Of a DNA stretch of 64,000 nt, positions 34,085 to 42,508 are shown in pieces; the stretch's first letter is position 1; each line of letters starts with the position of its first letter. This stretch comes from Elusimicrobiales bacterium. GTDB taxonomy: Bacteria > Elusimicrobiota > Elusimicrobia > Elusimicrobiales > UBA9959. Both the position numbers and the translations under genes were made by a program. The notes beneath the pieces were generated by a model. That model worked only from the letters and a program-made list of their open reading frames with translations, made no database searches and had not been told where the DNA came from. The stretch spans positions 266,273 through 330,272 of the forward strand of contig JAQTOU010000001.1 in assembly GCA_028713125.1 (NCBI GenBank), written 5' to 3'.

Positions 34085-34944
34085 TATTTATGGTTCCCGT
34101 TTAGCGGGTTCTTCTTATAGAACTCCGCTATCTGGTCGACTATCTGCCGGCCGGTCTCGGCGAAGGTGAAGAGCTTCAGGTCTTCCGTGGAGATATAACC
34201 CCACTTGGCCATGTTCTGGAAGTTCATCACGTCCGTCCAGTAGTCCTCGCCGACGAGGATTATGGGCAGGCGGCTCTTCTTGCCGGTCTGGACCAGCGTC
34301 ATCACTTCGAACATCTCGTCCATGGTGCCGAAGCCGCCGGGGAACACTACCAGCGCGCGCGCCCGCATGACGAAGTGCATCTTGCGGATGGCGAAATAGT
34401 GGAAGCGGAAGCAGAACTCGGGGGAGACATAGGGATTGGGCCCCTGCTCCATCTCGAGCGTGATATTGAGACCGATGCTCTTTTCGCCGGCCTCGTGCGC
34501 GCCGCGGTTGGCCGCCTCCATGATGCCCGGCCCGCCGCCGGTTACCACGACCAGCTTGCGGTCCTTGATCTGGGTCTTGGAGATCAGCTTGCCGAAGTCG
34601 CGGGCCACTTCGTAATACCTGGCGGAGGCCTCCAGTCTTTTCGCCGAGCCCAGCTTGTTCTTTATCACGGAATCCTTGGGATTCTTCTTCAGGAGGGCGC
34701 CCATCTCGGCCACGCGGGCGGAGGACTGCTTCTTGTCCAGGATGCGGGCGCTGCCGAAACACACCACGGTGGATTTAACTCCGTACTCGGCCAGCGTCAT
34801 CTCGGGCTTGAGCAGCTCGAGCTGCAGGCGCACGGGGCGCAGTTCATCACAGGTGAGGAATTCGGGATCCAGGTACGCTTTCCGGTACGCCTTGGACCTG
34901 CGCAGCGCTAAAACCTCTTTGCTGATCTTGGGTTGTTTTTTCAC
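34084..34944 (-). CDS. LOG-family (lysine decarboxylase-like) phosphoribohydrolase
   Basis: A 286-residue Rossmann protein of the TIGR00730/LOG family. GGGPGIMEAANRGAHEAG and PGGFGTMDEMFEVM are the two family signatures; the second carries the PGGxGTxxE nucleotide site. LOG enzymes remove ribose 5-phosphate from nucleotide monophosphates (cytokinin type or AMP). The start is a GTG (34942-34944) with AAGGAG about 9 bases before it. It forms a unit with the radical SAM and B-A fusion genes and follows a TATACT box on the minus strand (34971-34976). Confidence 0.9.
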   Translation of the reverse strand: MKKQPKISKEVLALRRSKAYRKAYLDPEFLTCDELRPVRLQLELLKPEMTLAEYGVKSTVVCFGSARILDKKQSSARVAEMGALLKKNPKDSVIKNKLGSAKRLEASARYYEVARDFGKLISKTQIKDRKLVVVTGGGPGIMEAANRGAHEAGEKSIGLNITLEMEQGPNPYVSPEFCFRFHYFAIRKMHFVMRARALVVFPGGFGTMDEMFEVMTLVQTGKKSRLPIILVGEDYWTDVMNFQNMAKWGYISTEDLKLFTFAETGRQIVDQIAEFYKKNPLNGNHK

Positions 34945-34970
34945 GATAGTGCTCCTTGATTTGCCTAACC

Positions 34971-34976
34971 AGTATA
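34971..34976 (-). promoter_or_regulatory. -10 box of the LOG-AmmeMemoRadiSam unit
   Basis: TATACT on the minus strand, about 26 bases before the GTG start, in the short gap after the dxs stop. The -35 falls inside dxs and is not consensus. Confidence 0.4.
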
Positions 34977-34983
34977 CAAAACC

Positions 34984-36870
34984 TTAAATCGATTTTGACT
35001 GCGCGAGCCTCGCCAGCCAGTCCGCCGCCGAGGCGGCCATCTTTTCGGGGGTAAGCCCGACCTCGGAATAAAGCTCCTCGGGCCTCCCCTGCTCAACATA
35101 GGAGTCGGGGATGCCGAGGCGCAATATCCTGGCGTCCGCCCCGGAATAATTCAGGTATTCCAAGACGGCGGAGCCGAAACCGCCGGCCAGGGAATTGTCC
35201 TCGACGGTAATGACCGGGCCCGCCTTCGCCAGCGCTTCGATCAGCTCCGTATCCAGAGGCTTCACGAAACGCATGTCGGCCACGCCGGCGTCTATGCCGA
35301 GGCCCTTGAGCAGCTGGGCGGCTTTTACCGCCGGGTGCACGCGGTTGCCTATGGCCAGGAAATTAACGTCCCTGCCGCGGGAAAGCAGGCGGCCTTTGCC
35401 CAGCGGGAGCGCAAGGGGCCCGGGATCCATGGGAACGCCGAAACCTCTCCCCCGCGGGTAGCGGACCAGCGCCGGCAGGCCGCAGGCGAAAGCGGTGGCG
35501 AGCATATGCTGCAGCTCGTTCTCGTCGGCGGGGGCCATCACCGTAACGTCCGGGATCATGCGGAAAAGGGAAATATCGAAGACTCCGTGGTGGGTCGGGC
35601 CGTCCTCGCCGACGAGGCCGGCGCGGTCCATGGCGATGACCACCGGCAGTTTCTGCAGGGAGACGTCGTGCTGGACCTGGTCGAAAGAGCGCTGCATGAA
35701 AGAGGAATAGACCGCTACGACCGGCTTCATGCCTTCGGCGGCCAGGCCGGCCGCGAAGGTGACGGCGTGCTCCTCGGCTATCCCGACGTCGTAGTAGCGC
35801 CCGGGAAAAGCGTCCCGGAAAAGGTCCAGGCCGGTCCCCTCGGGCATCGCGGCGGTTATGGCGCAGATCCGCGCGTCTTTTTTCGCCAGCTCTACGAGCG
35901 TCCTGCCGAACACGGCGGTGAAGGTGGGCGGCATTTTCCCGGACTGCGCGCCGGCGCTGGGCTCGCCGGTCTCTATGTCGAACTTAGGCGTGCCGTGGAA
36001 CTGGACAGGCGAGTCTTCGGCCGGCTCGTAGCCGCGGCCCTTGGTGGTTACCACGTGCAGCAGGACCGGCCCCTTCACGTCCTTGATATACCCCATCACG
36101 TCCACGAGCTCCCGCAGATTATGACCGTCGACGGGCCCGAAGTAGGAGAAACCCATCTCTTCGAAAACCATGCCCGGGAAGAAAAGCACGCGCGCGCGCT
36201 TGATGATCCTGCGTATCCTTCTGCCCCAGTGCGGGAACCGGCCGAGAAAGATCTCCGTTCTTCTCACCGTTCTCTGCACCGAACCCATGGTGAGCATTTT
36301 GGTCAGGATATGGCCGAGGCGGCCCACCCGCTCGGAGATGAACATCTGGTTGTCGTTGAGGACCACGAGCAGGTCCGTGCCCAGGTGCCCGACGTTCTGC
36401 ATGGCCTCCCAGGACATTCCGCCGGTCATGGCGCCGTCCGCCACTACGGCGACTACCCGGTGATGGGCGCCGGCCTGGTCGCGCGCGGCCGCCATGCCGG
36501 CCGCCGCTGAAAGCGCGGTGGAGGCGTGGCCCGCCCCGAAGGCGTCGTATTCAGACTCGTAGCGCTTCAGGAAGCCGGACAGCCCCCCGTGCGTGCGGAT
36601 GGTGTGGAACTTGTCGGCGCGGCCGGTAAGGATCTTGTGCGCGTAAGCCTGGTGGCCGGTGTCGAAGACGATGCGGTCGCGCGGGGTGTCGAAAACATAG
36701 TGGAGCGCGAGTATCAGGTCGGTGGCGCCCAGGCTGGAGGCCAGATGCCCCCCCGTCCTGCTTATCCCGTCGACCAGAAGCTTCCGTACTTCCGCGGCCA
36801 GCGCGGGGAGTTCGCCGATGGCGAGCTTCTTTACGTCTTCCGAACCTTTGATCTTTGAAAGCAGTCCCAT
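34984..36870 (-). CDS. dxs: 1-deoxy-D-xylulose-5-phosphate synthase
   Basis: A 628-residue thiamine-diphosphate enzyme joining pyruvate and glyceraldehyde 3-phosphate, the first step of the MEP isoprenoid pathway. Landmarks: FDTGHQAYAHKILTGR, VADGAMTGGMSWEAMQN (ThDP site), and the transketolase-like second half with FAAGLAAEGMKPVVAVYSSFMQRSFDQVQHDV, RAGLVGEDGPTHHGVFD and VEDNSLAGGFGSAV. It starts 1 base from the stop of the polyprenyl synthase gene, so both isoprenoid genes are one unit. Confidence 0.96.
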   Translation of the reverse strand: MGLLSKIKGSEDVKKLAIGELPALAAEVRKLLVDGISRTGGHLASSLGATDLILALHYVFDTPRDRIVFDTGHQAYAHKILTGRADKFHTIRTHGGLSGFLKRYESEYDAFGAGHASTALSAAAGMAAARDQAGAHHRVVAVVADGAMTGGMSWEAMQNVGHLGTDLLVVLNDNQMFISERVGRLGHILTKMLTMGSVQRTVRRTEIFLGRFPHWGRRIRRIIKRARVLFFPGMVFEEMGFSYFGPVDGHNLRELVDVMGYIKDVKGPVLLHVVTTKGRGYEPAEDSPVQFHGTPKFDIETGEPSAGAQSGKMPPTFTAVFGRTLVELAKKDARICAITAAMPEGTGLDLFRDAFPGRYYDVGIAEEHAVTFAAGLAAEGMKPVVAVYSSFMQRSFDQVQHDVSLQKLPVVIAMDRAGLVGEDGPTHHGVFDISLFRMIPDVTVMAPADENELQHMLATAFACGLPALVRYPRGRGFGVPMDPGPLALPLGKGRLLSRGRDVNFLAIGNRVHPAVKAAQLLKGLGIDAGVADMRFVKPLDTELIEALAKAGPVITVEDNSLAGGFGSAVLEYLNYSGADARILRLGIPDSYVEQGRPEELYSEVGLTPEKMAASAADWLARLAQSKSI

Positions 36871-36871
36871 G

Positions 36872-37804
36872 TCAGTTTTCCCGCCCGTAGATGAACCGGG
36901 AGATCCCCGCCAAGGCTTCTTTGGCGGGCGGCGCCCCGCTCACGCTGTCCAGGCTGGAGAGGGCCTTGTTCAGGAGGATCTCGGCGGTGCGCCGCGCCTT
37001 GTCGACGCCCAGGAGGGACACGTAGGTAAGCTTGTTATTGCGGGCGTCGCTGCCGCTCTTGCCCAGTTTTTTCTTGTCGCCCTCCACGTCCAGGATGTCG
37101 TCCGCGATCTGGAAGCAGAGACCGATATCCCGGCCGAATGCCGAGAGGGTATTGAAATCCTTTTTAGGCGCCCAGGCCAGGGCCGCGCCCATCTCTACGG
37201 CGGCGGTGATCAGGTCGGCGGTCTTATGAAGGTGTATGTAGGAAAGCAGGGAGAGCCCGGCTTTTGTCCGCGCCGGGGAAACCTTGCCCTTCCCGCGAAG
37301 GAAACTCGCGGCTTCGAGGTCGGCGGCCTGGCCCGAAGCCATGCCGCAGGCGCCGGCTCTCCTGGACAGGATCGCCGCCGCTGAAAGCAGGGCTTCCGCC
37401 TCGGGCTGGCGCGGGTATTTGGAGGAAAGCAGGACGGTAAAAGCGTCGGTGAGCAGCGCGTCTCCGGAGAGGATGGCCAGCGCTTCGCCGTAAACCTTGT
37501 GGCTCGTGGGCCGGCCGCGGCGCAGGTCGTCGTTATCCATGGCCGGCAGGTCATCATGGACGAGAGAATAGGTATGGACCATCTCCAGCGCGCAGGCCGC
37601 CGGAAGGATATCGGATGCCTTGCCGCCAAAGATCTCGTAGGCCGCCCCCATCAGGGCGGGCCGCAGCCGCTTGCCGCCCGCGGACAGGGAATAAAGCATT
37701 GCTTCGGAAAGGCGGGGCTGTGAATTTTTAAGGCGGGAGACGAAGACCGGCAGGGCTTTGTTTACGGCGGCGGCCCTCTCGGTCATGTATCTTTCGATAT
37801 CCAT
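36872..37804 (-). CDS. ispA: Polyprenyl diphosphate synthase (farnesyl/geranylgeranyl type)
   Basis: A 310-residue trans-prenyltransferase extending C5 units to FPP or GGPP. The first aspartate-rich motif is VHDDLPAMDNDDLRRGRP (DDxxxxD form), the second CFQIADDILD. Residues upstream of the first motif (EMVHTYSLV) include Tyr, compatible with FPP or GGPP product length, which I cannot fix. The gene leads dxs by 1 base. Its start codon is 8 bases after a TATAAT box, with no Shine-Dalgarno. Three 11-bp repeats at 22-bp spacing lie just upstream. Confidence 0.9.
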   Translation of the reverse strand: MDIERYMTERAAAVNKALPVFVSRLKNSQPRLSEAMLYSLSAGGKRLRPALMGAAYEIFGGKASDILPAACALEMVHTYSLVHDDLPAMDNDDLRRGRPTSHKVYGEALAILSGDALLTDAFTVLLSSKYPRQPEAEALLSAAAILSRRAGACGMASGQAADLEAASFLRGKGKVSPARTKAGLSLLSYIHLHKTADLITAAVEMGAALAWAPKKDFNTLSAFGRDIGLCFQIADDILDVEGDKKKLGKSGSDARNNKLTYVSLLGVDKARRTAEILLNKALSSLDSVSGAPPAKEALAGISRFIYGREN

Positions 37805-37811
37805 TAGGTTA

Positions 37812-37885
37812 ATTATACAAAACTATGTTTGTGCCGTATTAGCCCTCTGGTCATGCCGTATCAGGATTATGTGCATGCCTTATCA
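37812..37885 (-). promoter_or_regulatory. ispA-dxs promoter with three 22-bp-spaced direct repeats
   Basis: Minus-strand TATAAT (37812-37817) lies 7 bases before the ispA ATG. Upstream on the plus strand, GTGCCGTATTA (37831), ATGCCGTATCA (37853) and ATGCCTTATCA (37875) are spaced exactly 22 bp. AGCCCT (37841-37846) and AGGGCT (37886-37891) flank the last two. The array covers the -35 region, as expected for an operator. Confidence 0.5.
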
Positions 37886-37910
37886 AGGGCTATGCCCATC
37901 AGACGGCCAG

Positions 37911-37935
37911 AAAAGCGCCCGCCGGTTCGGCGGGC
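37911..37935 (-). terminator. Terminator of the PorV-like gene
   Basis: GCCCGCCG (37917-37924) and CGGCGGGC (37928-37935) form a tight stem; minus-strand reading continues GCTTTTC. Confidence 0.7.
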
Positions 37936-37966
37936 CTGGTCTGAAGCGGCGGCGGTTTTTGCGGGA

Positions 37967-39004
37967 CTACCAGATGAACTGGACGCCCAGGCGGTTGGTG
38001 CTTCCCAGAGGGCCGTAATCGATATAGGAATAATCGACGCGCGCGCCGTGCAGGAAGCTGTTCTTGTCCGCCATCCGGTCGAAATTCAGGCCGAAGCCGC
38101 CGGAGACGCGGGAGCCGGTGTCCTTCTGCGTCTTGTAGCCCAGGCGCAGCTGGAACATCTTCATGACGTCCACCTGCAGCCCGGTGGCCGACAGGTATTC
38201 GCGGTCGGAGTACTTCACCATGTCGGAGGCGACGGTGAACACCATGATATCGTTTACGGTATGGAAGTCCTTGGCCAGGCCGAAGCGCAGCGAGGACGGG
38301 AGCTTATAGCCCTCCTGCAGGAATTTCTCCTCCCCCCCGAAGTTAAGCGCCGAAATACCGATATGGAAATGGTGCGGGAGGATAAGGGCGATCCCGGAGT
38401 CGAAAGCGTAGGAGGAGGCGGAATCCCTGTCCAGCTTCTCGCTGATCTTCTTGACGCTGGCCCCGACGGAAATACGGTAGGCCTTCGGGCGGTAATCGGC
38501 CACGGGCTCTATGCGGGTCCAGGGCGGGGTTATCAGCATGGGGTCCAGCTTGCCGGCGTCTTTTTTAAAGTGGGGCCAGCTCTGGGCGTAGGAAACCATC
38601 GTCATCGTATGGCCCGTAGAGACTTTGCCGATGGCCATGTCGTTCTCGTCGTAGGCCTCGATGTCGCCGCTGGAGAGAGTGGTGAAGGCGGCCCCGACGG
38701 TGCCGAAAGGAAAGCGCCAGGCCAGCGCGAGATATTCCTGCTTTATACCGTCGATATACTGGTTATGCGCGCCGGAGAAAGCGGAATAGCTAAGGAGGCC
38801 CAGCCCGGCGGGGTTATAAAGTATGGAGTCCGGGCCCACCATGGCGGTATAGGCTTCGCCCATGGCCGTGGGAATGGCCGCCACGGGGATCTTGAGGAAA
38901 TTGGCGGAGGTCGTGCCGGCGCCGCCGGCGCGCGCGGGCGGACAGGGCCATGCGGCCAGTAAAGCCGCGGCGGCGAGTAGACTTAAATATGCCCGCGTTT
39001 TCAT
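37967..39004 (-). CDS. PorV/PorQ-family outer-membrane protein
   Basis: A 345-residue outer-membrane beta-barrel. After the signal peptide (ending ARA-GG) comes the family opening GTTSANFLKIPVAAIPTAMGEAYTAM...SILYNPAGLG, the PorV/UPF0164 signature. The rest has alternating strands and ends QFIW. PorV shuttles or anchors type IX-secreted proteins in Bacteroidota; in other phyla PorV-like proteins are common but less well known. A second member is at 61963-62889. A good promoter lies just upstream. Confidence 0.88.
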   Translation of the reverse strand: MKTRAYLSLLAAAALLAAWPCPPARAGGAGTTSANFLKIPVAAIPTAMGEAYTAMVGPDSILYNPAGLGLLSYSAFSGAHNQYIDGIKQEYLALAWRFPFGTVGAAFTTLSSGDIEAYDENDMAIGKVSTGHTMTMVSYAQSWPHFKKDAGKLDPMLITPPWTRIEPVADYRPKAYRISVGASVKKISEKLDRDSASSYAFDSGIALILPHHFHIGISALNFGGEEKFLQEGYKLPSSLRFGLAKDFHTVNDIMVFTVASDMVKYSDREYLSATGLQVDVMKMFQLRLGYKTQKDTGSRVSGGFGLNFDRMADKNSFLHGARVDYSYIDYGPLGSTNRLGVQFIW

Positions 39005-39054
39005 AGGTTAAACAGCCGGACCGGGCCCGTAAAAGCCCGTTCCGCCGATAGTAT

Positions 39055-39082
39055 AGTATACACTACTGTAAATTAAATTCAA
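39055..39082 (-). promoter_or_regulatory. Promoter of the PorV-like gene
   Basis: Minus strand: TTGAAT (39077-39082), 16-base spacer, TATACT (39055-39060), about 50 bases before the ATG; the leader can form a small GGGC/GCCC hairpin. Confidence 0.55.
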
Positions 39083-39159
39083 TGTCCGAATTGTTACAGC
39101 GGGTCTGTAAATATAAGTACAAAGCAAGTACTTGGACTCCAACTGCAAGCTAAAGTCCG

Positions 39160-39299
39160 CTGGGCGGCCTACCGTGCGGGCAGGAACGCAAAACGCGTTC
39201 GGGCACACCGTGCCCTCACTCCGTGTTCGCCCGCCGGGCTATGCAACCGGCGGGCTCTCCGAGGGTTTTGCTAACCCTGCCCGCACGGTCTCCGCCCAG
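39160..39299. repeat. Nested palindromic element B
   Basis: A 140-base non-coding block closed by long arms: CTGGGCGG (39160-39167) with CCGCCCAG (39292-39299), and the perfect 14-bp ACCGTGCGGGCAGG (39171-39184) with its complement at 39276-39289. Inside are four hairpins: GAACGC/GCGTTC (39184-39200), GGGCAC/GTGCCC (39201-39215), GCCCGCCGG/CCGGCGGGC (39229-39255) and AGGGTT/AACCCT (39262-39278). It would extrude as a multi-arm cruciform or fold as a multibranch RNA. No coding potential seen. Confidence 0.75.
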
Positions 39300-39345
39300 A
39301 TTACTCAACCCATCAAAAAGCGTCCAGACTTATTAATTGAACGGA

Positions 39346-39479
39346 GGGGTGGCAAGGGTATGGGTTCGGAGCGACCTCTCGGAGGCCCGAGCTTGCATAA
39401 GCGCGAGGGCCGAGAGAGGAGGCGCGGCCACGGTGTGGCCGACGCCGTGAGCGACGGGCCCATACCCTTGCCAGGCCCC
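39346..39479. repeat. Nested palindromic element C
   Basis: A 134-base block, 46 bases after element B, closed by GGCAAGGGTATGGG (39351-39364) and its perfect complement (39459-39472), extended by a T-A pair and GGGG/CCCC across a 2-base bulge. Internal arms: CCTCTC..GGCCC (39375-39388) with GGGCC..GAGAGG (39407-39419) capped by GCTT-GCAT-AAGC, and GGCG/CGCC with GGCCAC-ggt-GTGGCC (39421-39446). Architecture parallels B though the sequence differs. Confidence 0.75.
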
Positions 39480-39513
39480 CGACTTCGCATCTCGCGGTCT
39501 TTCTCCCCCTCTC

Positions 39514-39549
39514 AAAAAAAGAAGGGCGGGGCTTTTGGCCCCGCCCTTC
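39514..39549 (-). terminator. Terminator of the C11 peptidase gene
   Basis: GAAGGGCGGGGC (39521-39532) pairs with GCCCCGCCCTTC (39538-39549); on the minus strand seven Ts follow (39514-39520). Confidence 0.92.
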
Positions 39550-39566
39550 CGCAACTTTTCAGTTAT

Positions 39567-40820
39567 TTATTTTATCCACTTGGTGAAGTCGTCCCAGTTG
39601 GAGTCTTTCGCCCATTCGAGCGCGTCGTAGGCCGTCGTGTAGGAGGTCGGGATGTAGATCGCGAGCCCCAGCGCGTTGGCATACTTGGAGCCGGTGGCGC
39701 GGTTGTGGTAGATGACCGAGCCGGACAGGAAGTTCAGGAGCTCGGCGCCCCTGGCTTTCACGTCCGCGTTCTGCGTCCCGTCGTTCACCAGTTTAACGAA
39801 GTGCGGAAGCGACTTGTTGCTGGAGTAATAGAAGGCCTGCGCCTTGGTGCGGGCGTTCTTTGCGTTGGCGACCTCGCCGGAAGCCATCACGGCGGAAACC
39901 CAGCCGTTCATCAGCTGGCCCAGCTTGTAGAGGTTCTCCGTCTTTACGGATGATTGCGTCGCGCCCTGGCCGATAGACTGGTAGTGGTCCGTGTAGGAAT
40001 CCACCATGGTCTTGGACAGCTCGGCCTGCGTCATGGACGGATTGGCGGCCAGCGGGCCCAGCCAGGTGTGGTAGGTGTAGCCGTCGCCGGGCTCGGTCTC
40101 TTCCGAAGCCACGATATAATCCGCGCCGGTGCGGACTTCGTAGGCCACTTCCATCATCTGCATCAGGCATGCGTCCATGGAGAGGATCTCCACTTTGCCG
40201 GTTTCGGCGAGGGCCTGCTTGAGCTGCTGGGTGGTGATGTGGTTGCCGGATTCGTCGTCGTAGGAGATGCCCTTGCCTGATTCTACGGCGAGGTTCTTGT
40301 TCCAGCCGGAGCCGTGGTTCCAGACCACGAGGACGTAGCGCTGGGCCGGGTACTTGGACTGCGACCATTTCACGAACTCGACCAGGTTTTTCCAGTTGCC
40401 CATGTCGGACTTCGGGATCTCCATCACTATCGGCGAGGTGATCTTGGTGGTGTCCGCGTCCTTCTGAATAAGGTAGCGGCGCGAGCCGGTCCAGTCGCCG
40501 TCGTCGCTGGAATAGCCGCTGATGCGGCCGAGCTCCGCCACGATGTTCAGGTCGGGGGTGGAGCCGACCTGCTCCATTTCGTTCACGTCGCCGAGGCCGT
40601 AGGACTCTAGATTGTTCTTGGCGTTCACGTAGACCATGACGGTCCATTTGGCCGTGGCTTTCGGGTTGCCGGGAAGCGGGACTACCCGGGAGTCCTGGTT
40701 GGCGTTCTTCAACTGCGTCACTATCTTTGAAACGCTGCCCTGCTGGTCGAAGGTCACGCCGGCGAAAGCGCCGGAAACCATGACGAGGCAGAGAAGCGCG
40801 CCGAATAACTTGTTTTTCAT
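39567..40820 (-). CDS. Exported clostripain-like (C11) cysteine peptidase
   Basis: A 417-residue exported protease. A signal peptide (MKNKLFGALLCLVMVSGAFA) is followed by the C11 fold (about 55-280): WTVMVYVNAKNNLESYG, the catalytic His in VVWNHGSGWN and the catalytic Cys in SMDACLMQMMEVAYE, then YIVASEETEPGDGY. C11 enzymes cleave after Arg or Lys and mature by self-processing; a full-length member usually has a heavy and light chain, and this one has a helical C-terminal third that may be the second chain. GGAGGAG lies about 5 bases before the ATG. Confidence 0.93.
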   Translation of the reverse strand: MKNKLFGALLCLVMVSGAFAGVTFDQQGSVSKIVTQLKNANQDSRVVPLPGNPKATAKWTVMVYVNAKNNLESYGLGDVNEMEQVGSTPDLNIVAELGRISGYSSDDGDWTGSRRYLIQKDADTTKITSPIVMEIPKSDMGNWKNLVEFVKWSQSKYPAQRYVLVVWNHGSGWNKNLAVESGKGISYDDESGNHITTQQLKQALAETGKVEILSMDACLMQMMEVAYEVRTGADYIVASEETEPGDGYTYHTWLGPLAANPSMTQAELSKTMVDSYTDHYQSIGQGATQSSVKTENLYKLGQLMNGWVSAVMASGEVANAKNARTKAQAFYYSSNKSLPHFVKLVNDGTQNADVKARGAELLNFLSGSVIYHNRATGSKYANALGLAIYIPTSYTTAYDALEWAKDSNWDDFTKWIK

Positions 40821-40906
40821 TACTCCTCCTGTGCGCGTTTGTGTGCTAAACGCAATATTAGTAATAACGGCTGACGGAAGTCAATGATAAGCAAGAGGGT
40901 CCCGGG

Positions 40907-40937
40907 TTGTTATTGCGCCGCCCGCCTTTGCTATAAT
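40907..40937 (+). promoter_or_regulatory. Promoter of the motor operon
   Basis: TTGTTA (40907-40912), a 19-base spacer and TATAAT (40932-40937) stand about 43 bases before the ATG at 40980, which has a GGGG ribosome site about 5 bases upstream. Confidence 0.55.
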
Positions 40938-40979
40938 ATCCTGATTATAAGCTTAACCGCCTGAGCGTTTGGGGATAAA

Positions 40980-42485
40980 ATGATCAGATATATATTAATG
41001 GTTTCCATATTGGCCGTACAGGCCGCCGCAGCCCCGCTGCTGAGCGCGCAGACGGCCAGCCGGTCTTCCCTCGAGGGCAAGCTGGCCCTGGAAAGCTCCC
41101 TGGAAAAAAGAGTCAGGATGGTCCTTTCCGAAGCCCTGGGGACCGAGGACATAATAGTCATCATCTCCGCCGAGCTGCAGGAGCAGGACAAAAAGTCCGC
41201 CGAGATCATGCCCGGCGTCCCCCAGAAAGAAAAGATGGGCGAGCCCTCCCTTTCCAGCAGCCTCACGATGGTCAAGAAGATCTCGGCCAGCCTGATCCTG
41301 GACAAAGCCCTGTCCGAGCCCGACACGGAACTGGCGAGAAAGCTGGCCCTGGGCCTGCTCGGCCTCCCGCCGGACAGGCAGGACCTGGTCACGATCGAGA
41401 AGATGGATTTCAGGAAGACCAAGCCCTTGACGATGGCTACGCTCTTCGCCCCCCCCAACCTCTGGAGCCTGATCTGGATCCTGGTCGTGGGGGTACTGGC
41501 GATGGTCACGGTTACCGTTTTCCTCTCTCCGCTTTCGAAGAGCGCGCGCGCCTTCGTGGAAGCTTTCAGCGCGAACAGCGCCGCCGCGGCCGCCGGAGGG
41601 GACCGCCCCGACAGACCGGAAGCAGAAGCCGCCCGCCCCGAAGCCGCGGCCGCCGCCGAAGCAGCCGCCAAGGATATAGAAGGCAGGAAGCCGCCTTTCT
41701 GGTTCCTGAACGCGGGCCATCTCGGCAGCCTCGCCTTCATAATGAAGAACCGTCCCGTAGAGGACCTGACCATAGTCCTCAGCTACGCGCCCGGAGACTT
41801 CGCCGCCAAACTGGCCGAAGCCCTCTATCCCCGGAGCGCGGAAGCGATGGCGGCCCTCCCTAAAGTAACCCTTATGCCGGAAGCCCGCATACGCGCCCTC
41901 GAAGCGGAAATACTTTCCTCGCTCGATTACGTGGTCGGCGGCGAAGAGAAAGCCATCACGGTAATAAGCGGGCTGGACGAGGCGGTGCAGGATAAAGCCC
42001 TGGCCGCCTTAAGCAAGGTCGACCCTGCCATGTCGAGGAAGCTCGGCGCCCTTATCATACGCCTTTCCCATATCCAGAACATCGAGTCCTCCCAGGCCCA
42101 GGCGCTCGCCCGCCGGGTATCCATGCGGGTGCTGGCCGCCGCGCTGAAAGGCTCCGCCTACGCCAAGCCTTTTACCGCCAAGCTGGCCGGCGGCATGCAG
42201 GAGCGCTTCCAGCAGGAACTGGACCTGACCAGGGACCTGCCGGCCGAGGCCTACAAGGCCGACCGCGCCAAAGTGGTCGAGGCTATGAGGCAGATGCTCA
42301 AGGAAGGCCTCCTCACGCTCAAGCCTCACGGAGCCCCTTCCCTGCTCCCCGCCGGAGCCAAGCCCGGCGCGGCGCCCGCGGCGGGCAAGCACCCGGCGGG
42401 CGCGGCCCCCTCGCCGGCCGCGGCCGCCAAACCCGCTGCGGCGGCGCCCGGAGCGAAAGCGCCGCTCCCCGCAGCCAAACCCTAA
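40980..42485 (+). CDS. FliF C-terminal/FliG-like fusion (rotor protein)
   Basis: A 501-residue fusion. Residues 1-23 are a signal-like hydrophobic start; about 40-150 match the periplasmic C-terminal part of FliF (LEKRVRMVLSEALGTEDIIVIISAEL, then VKKISASLILDK and DLVTIEKMDF). A single membrane helix spans about 161-183. An Ala/Pro linker leads to a cytoplasmic FliG-like part: FliG middle domain at about 240-365 (VEDLTIVLSYAPGDFAAKLAEAL, then EEKAITVISGLD...KVDPAMSRKLGALI) and C-terminal domain at about 370-460 with LAAALKGS, the torque-helix-like GGMQERFQQELD and KVVEAMRQMLKEGLLTL. The tail is Ala/Pro-rich. FliF's ring-building N-terminal domains are absent. It leads an operon with MotA and two MotB genes. 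Confidence 0.78.
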   Translation: MIRYILMVSILAVQAAAAPLLSAQTASRSSLEGKLALESSLEKRVRMVLSEALGTEDIIVIISAELQEQDKKSAEIMPGVPQKEKMGEPSLSSSLTMVKKISASLILDKALSEPDTELARKLALGLLGLPPDRQDLVTIEKMDFRKTKPLTMATLFAPPNLWSLIWILVVGVLAMVTVTVFLSPLSKSARAFVEAFSANSAAAAAGGDRPDRPEAEAARPEAAAAAEAAAKDIEGRKPPFWFLNAGHLGSLAFIMKNRPVEDLTIVLSYAPGDFAAKLAEALYPRSAEAMAALPKVTLMPEARIRALEAEILSSLDYVVGGEEKAITVISGLDEAVQDKALAALSKVDPAMSRKLGALIIRLSHIQNIESSQAQALARRVSMRVLAAALKGSAYAKPFTAKLAGGMQERFQQELDLTRDLPAEAYKADRAKVVEAMRQMLKEGLLTLKPHGAPSLLPAGAKPGAAPAAGKHPAGAAPSPAAAAKPAAAAPGAKAPLPAAKP

Positions 42486-42508
42486 GCCATTAAAAGAGGT
42501 AAACCACA

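Noticed and set aside
39110-39540. RNase P, tmRNA or SRP RNA gene in the structured gap
   Set aside because: None of the conserved sequence landmarks of these RNAs is present; two separate closed palindromes are seen instead.
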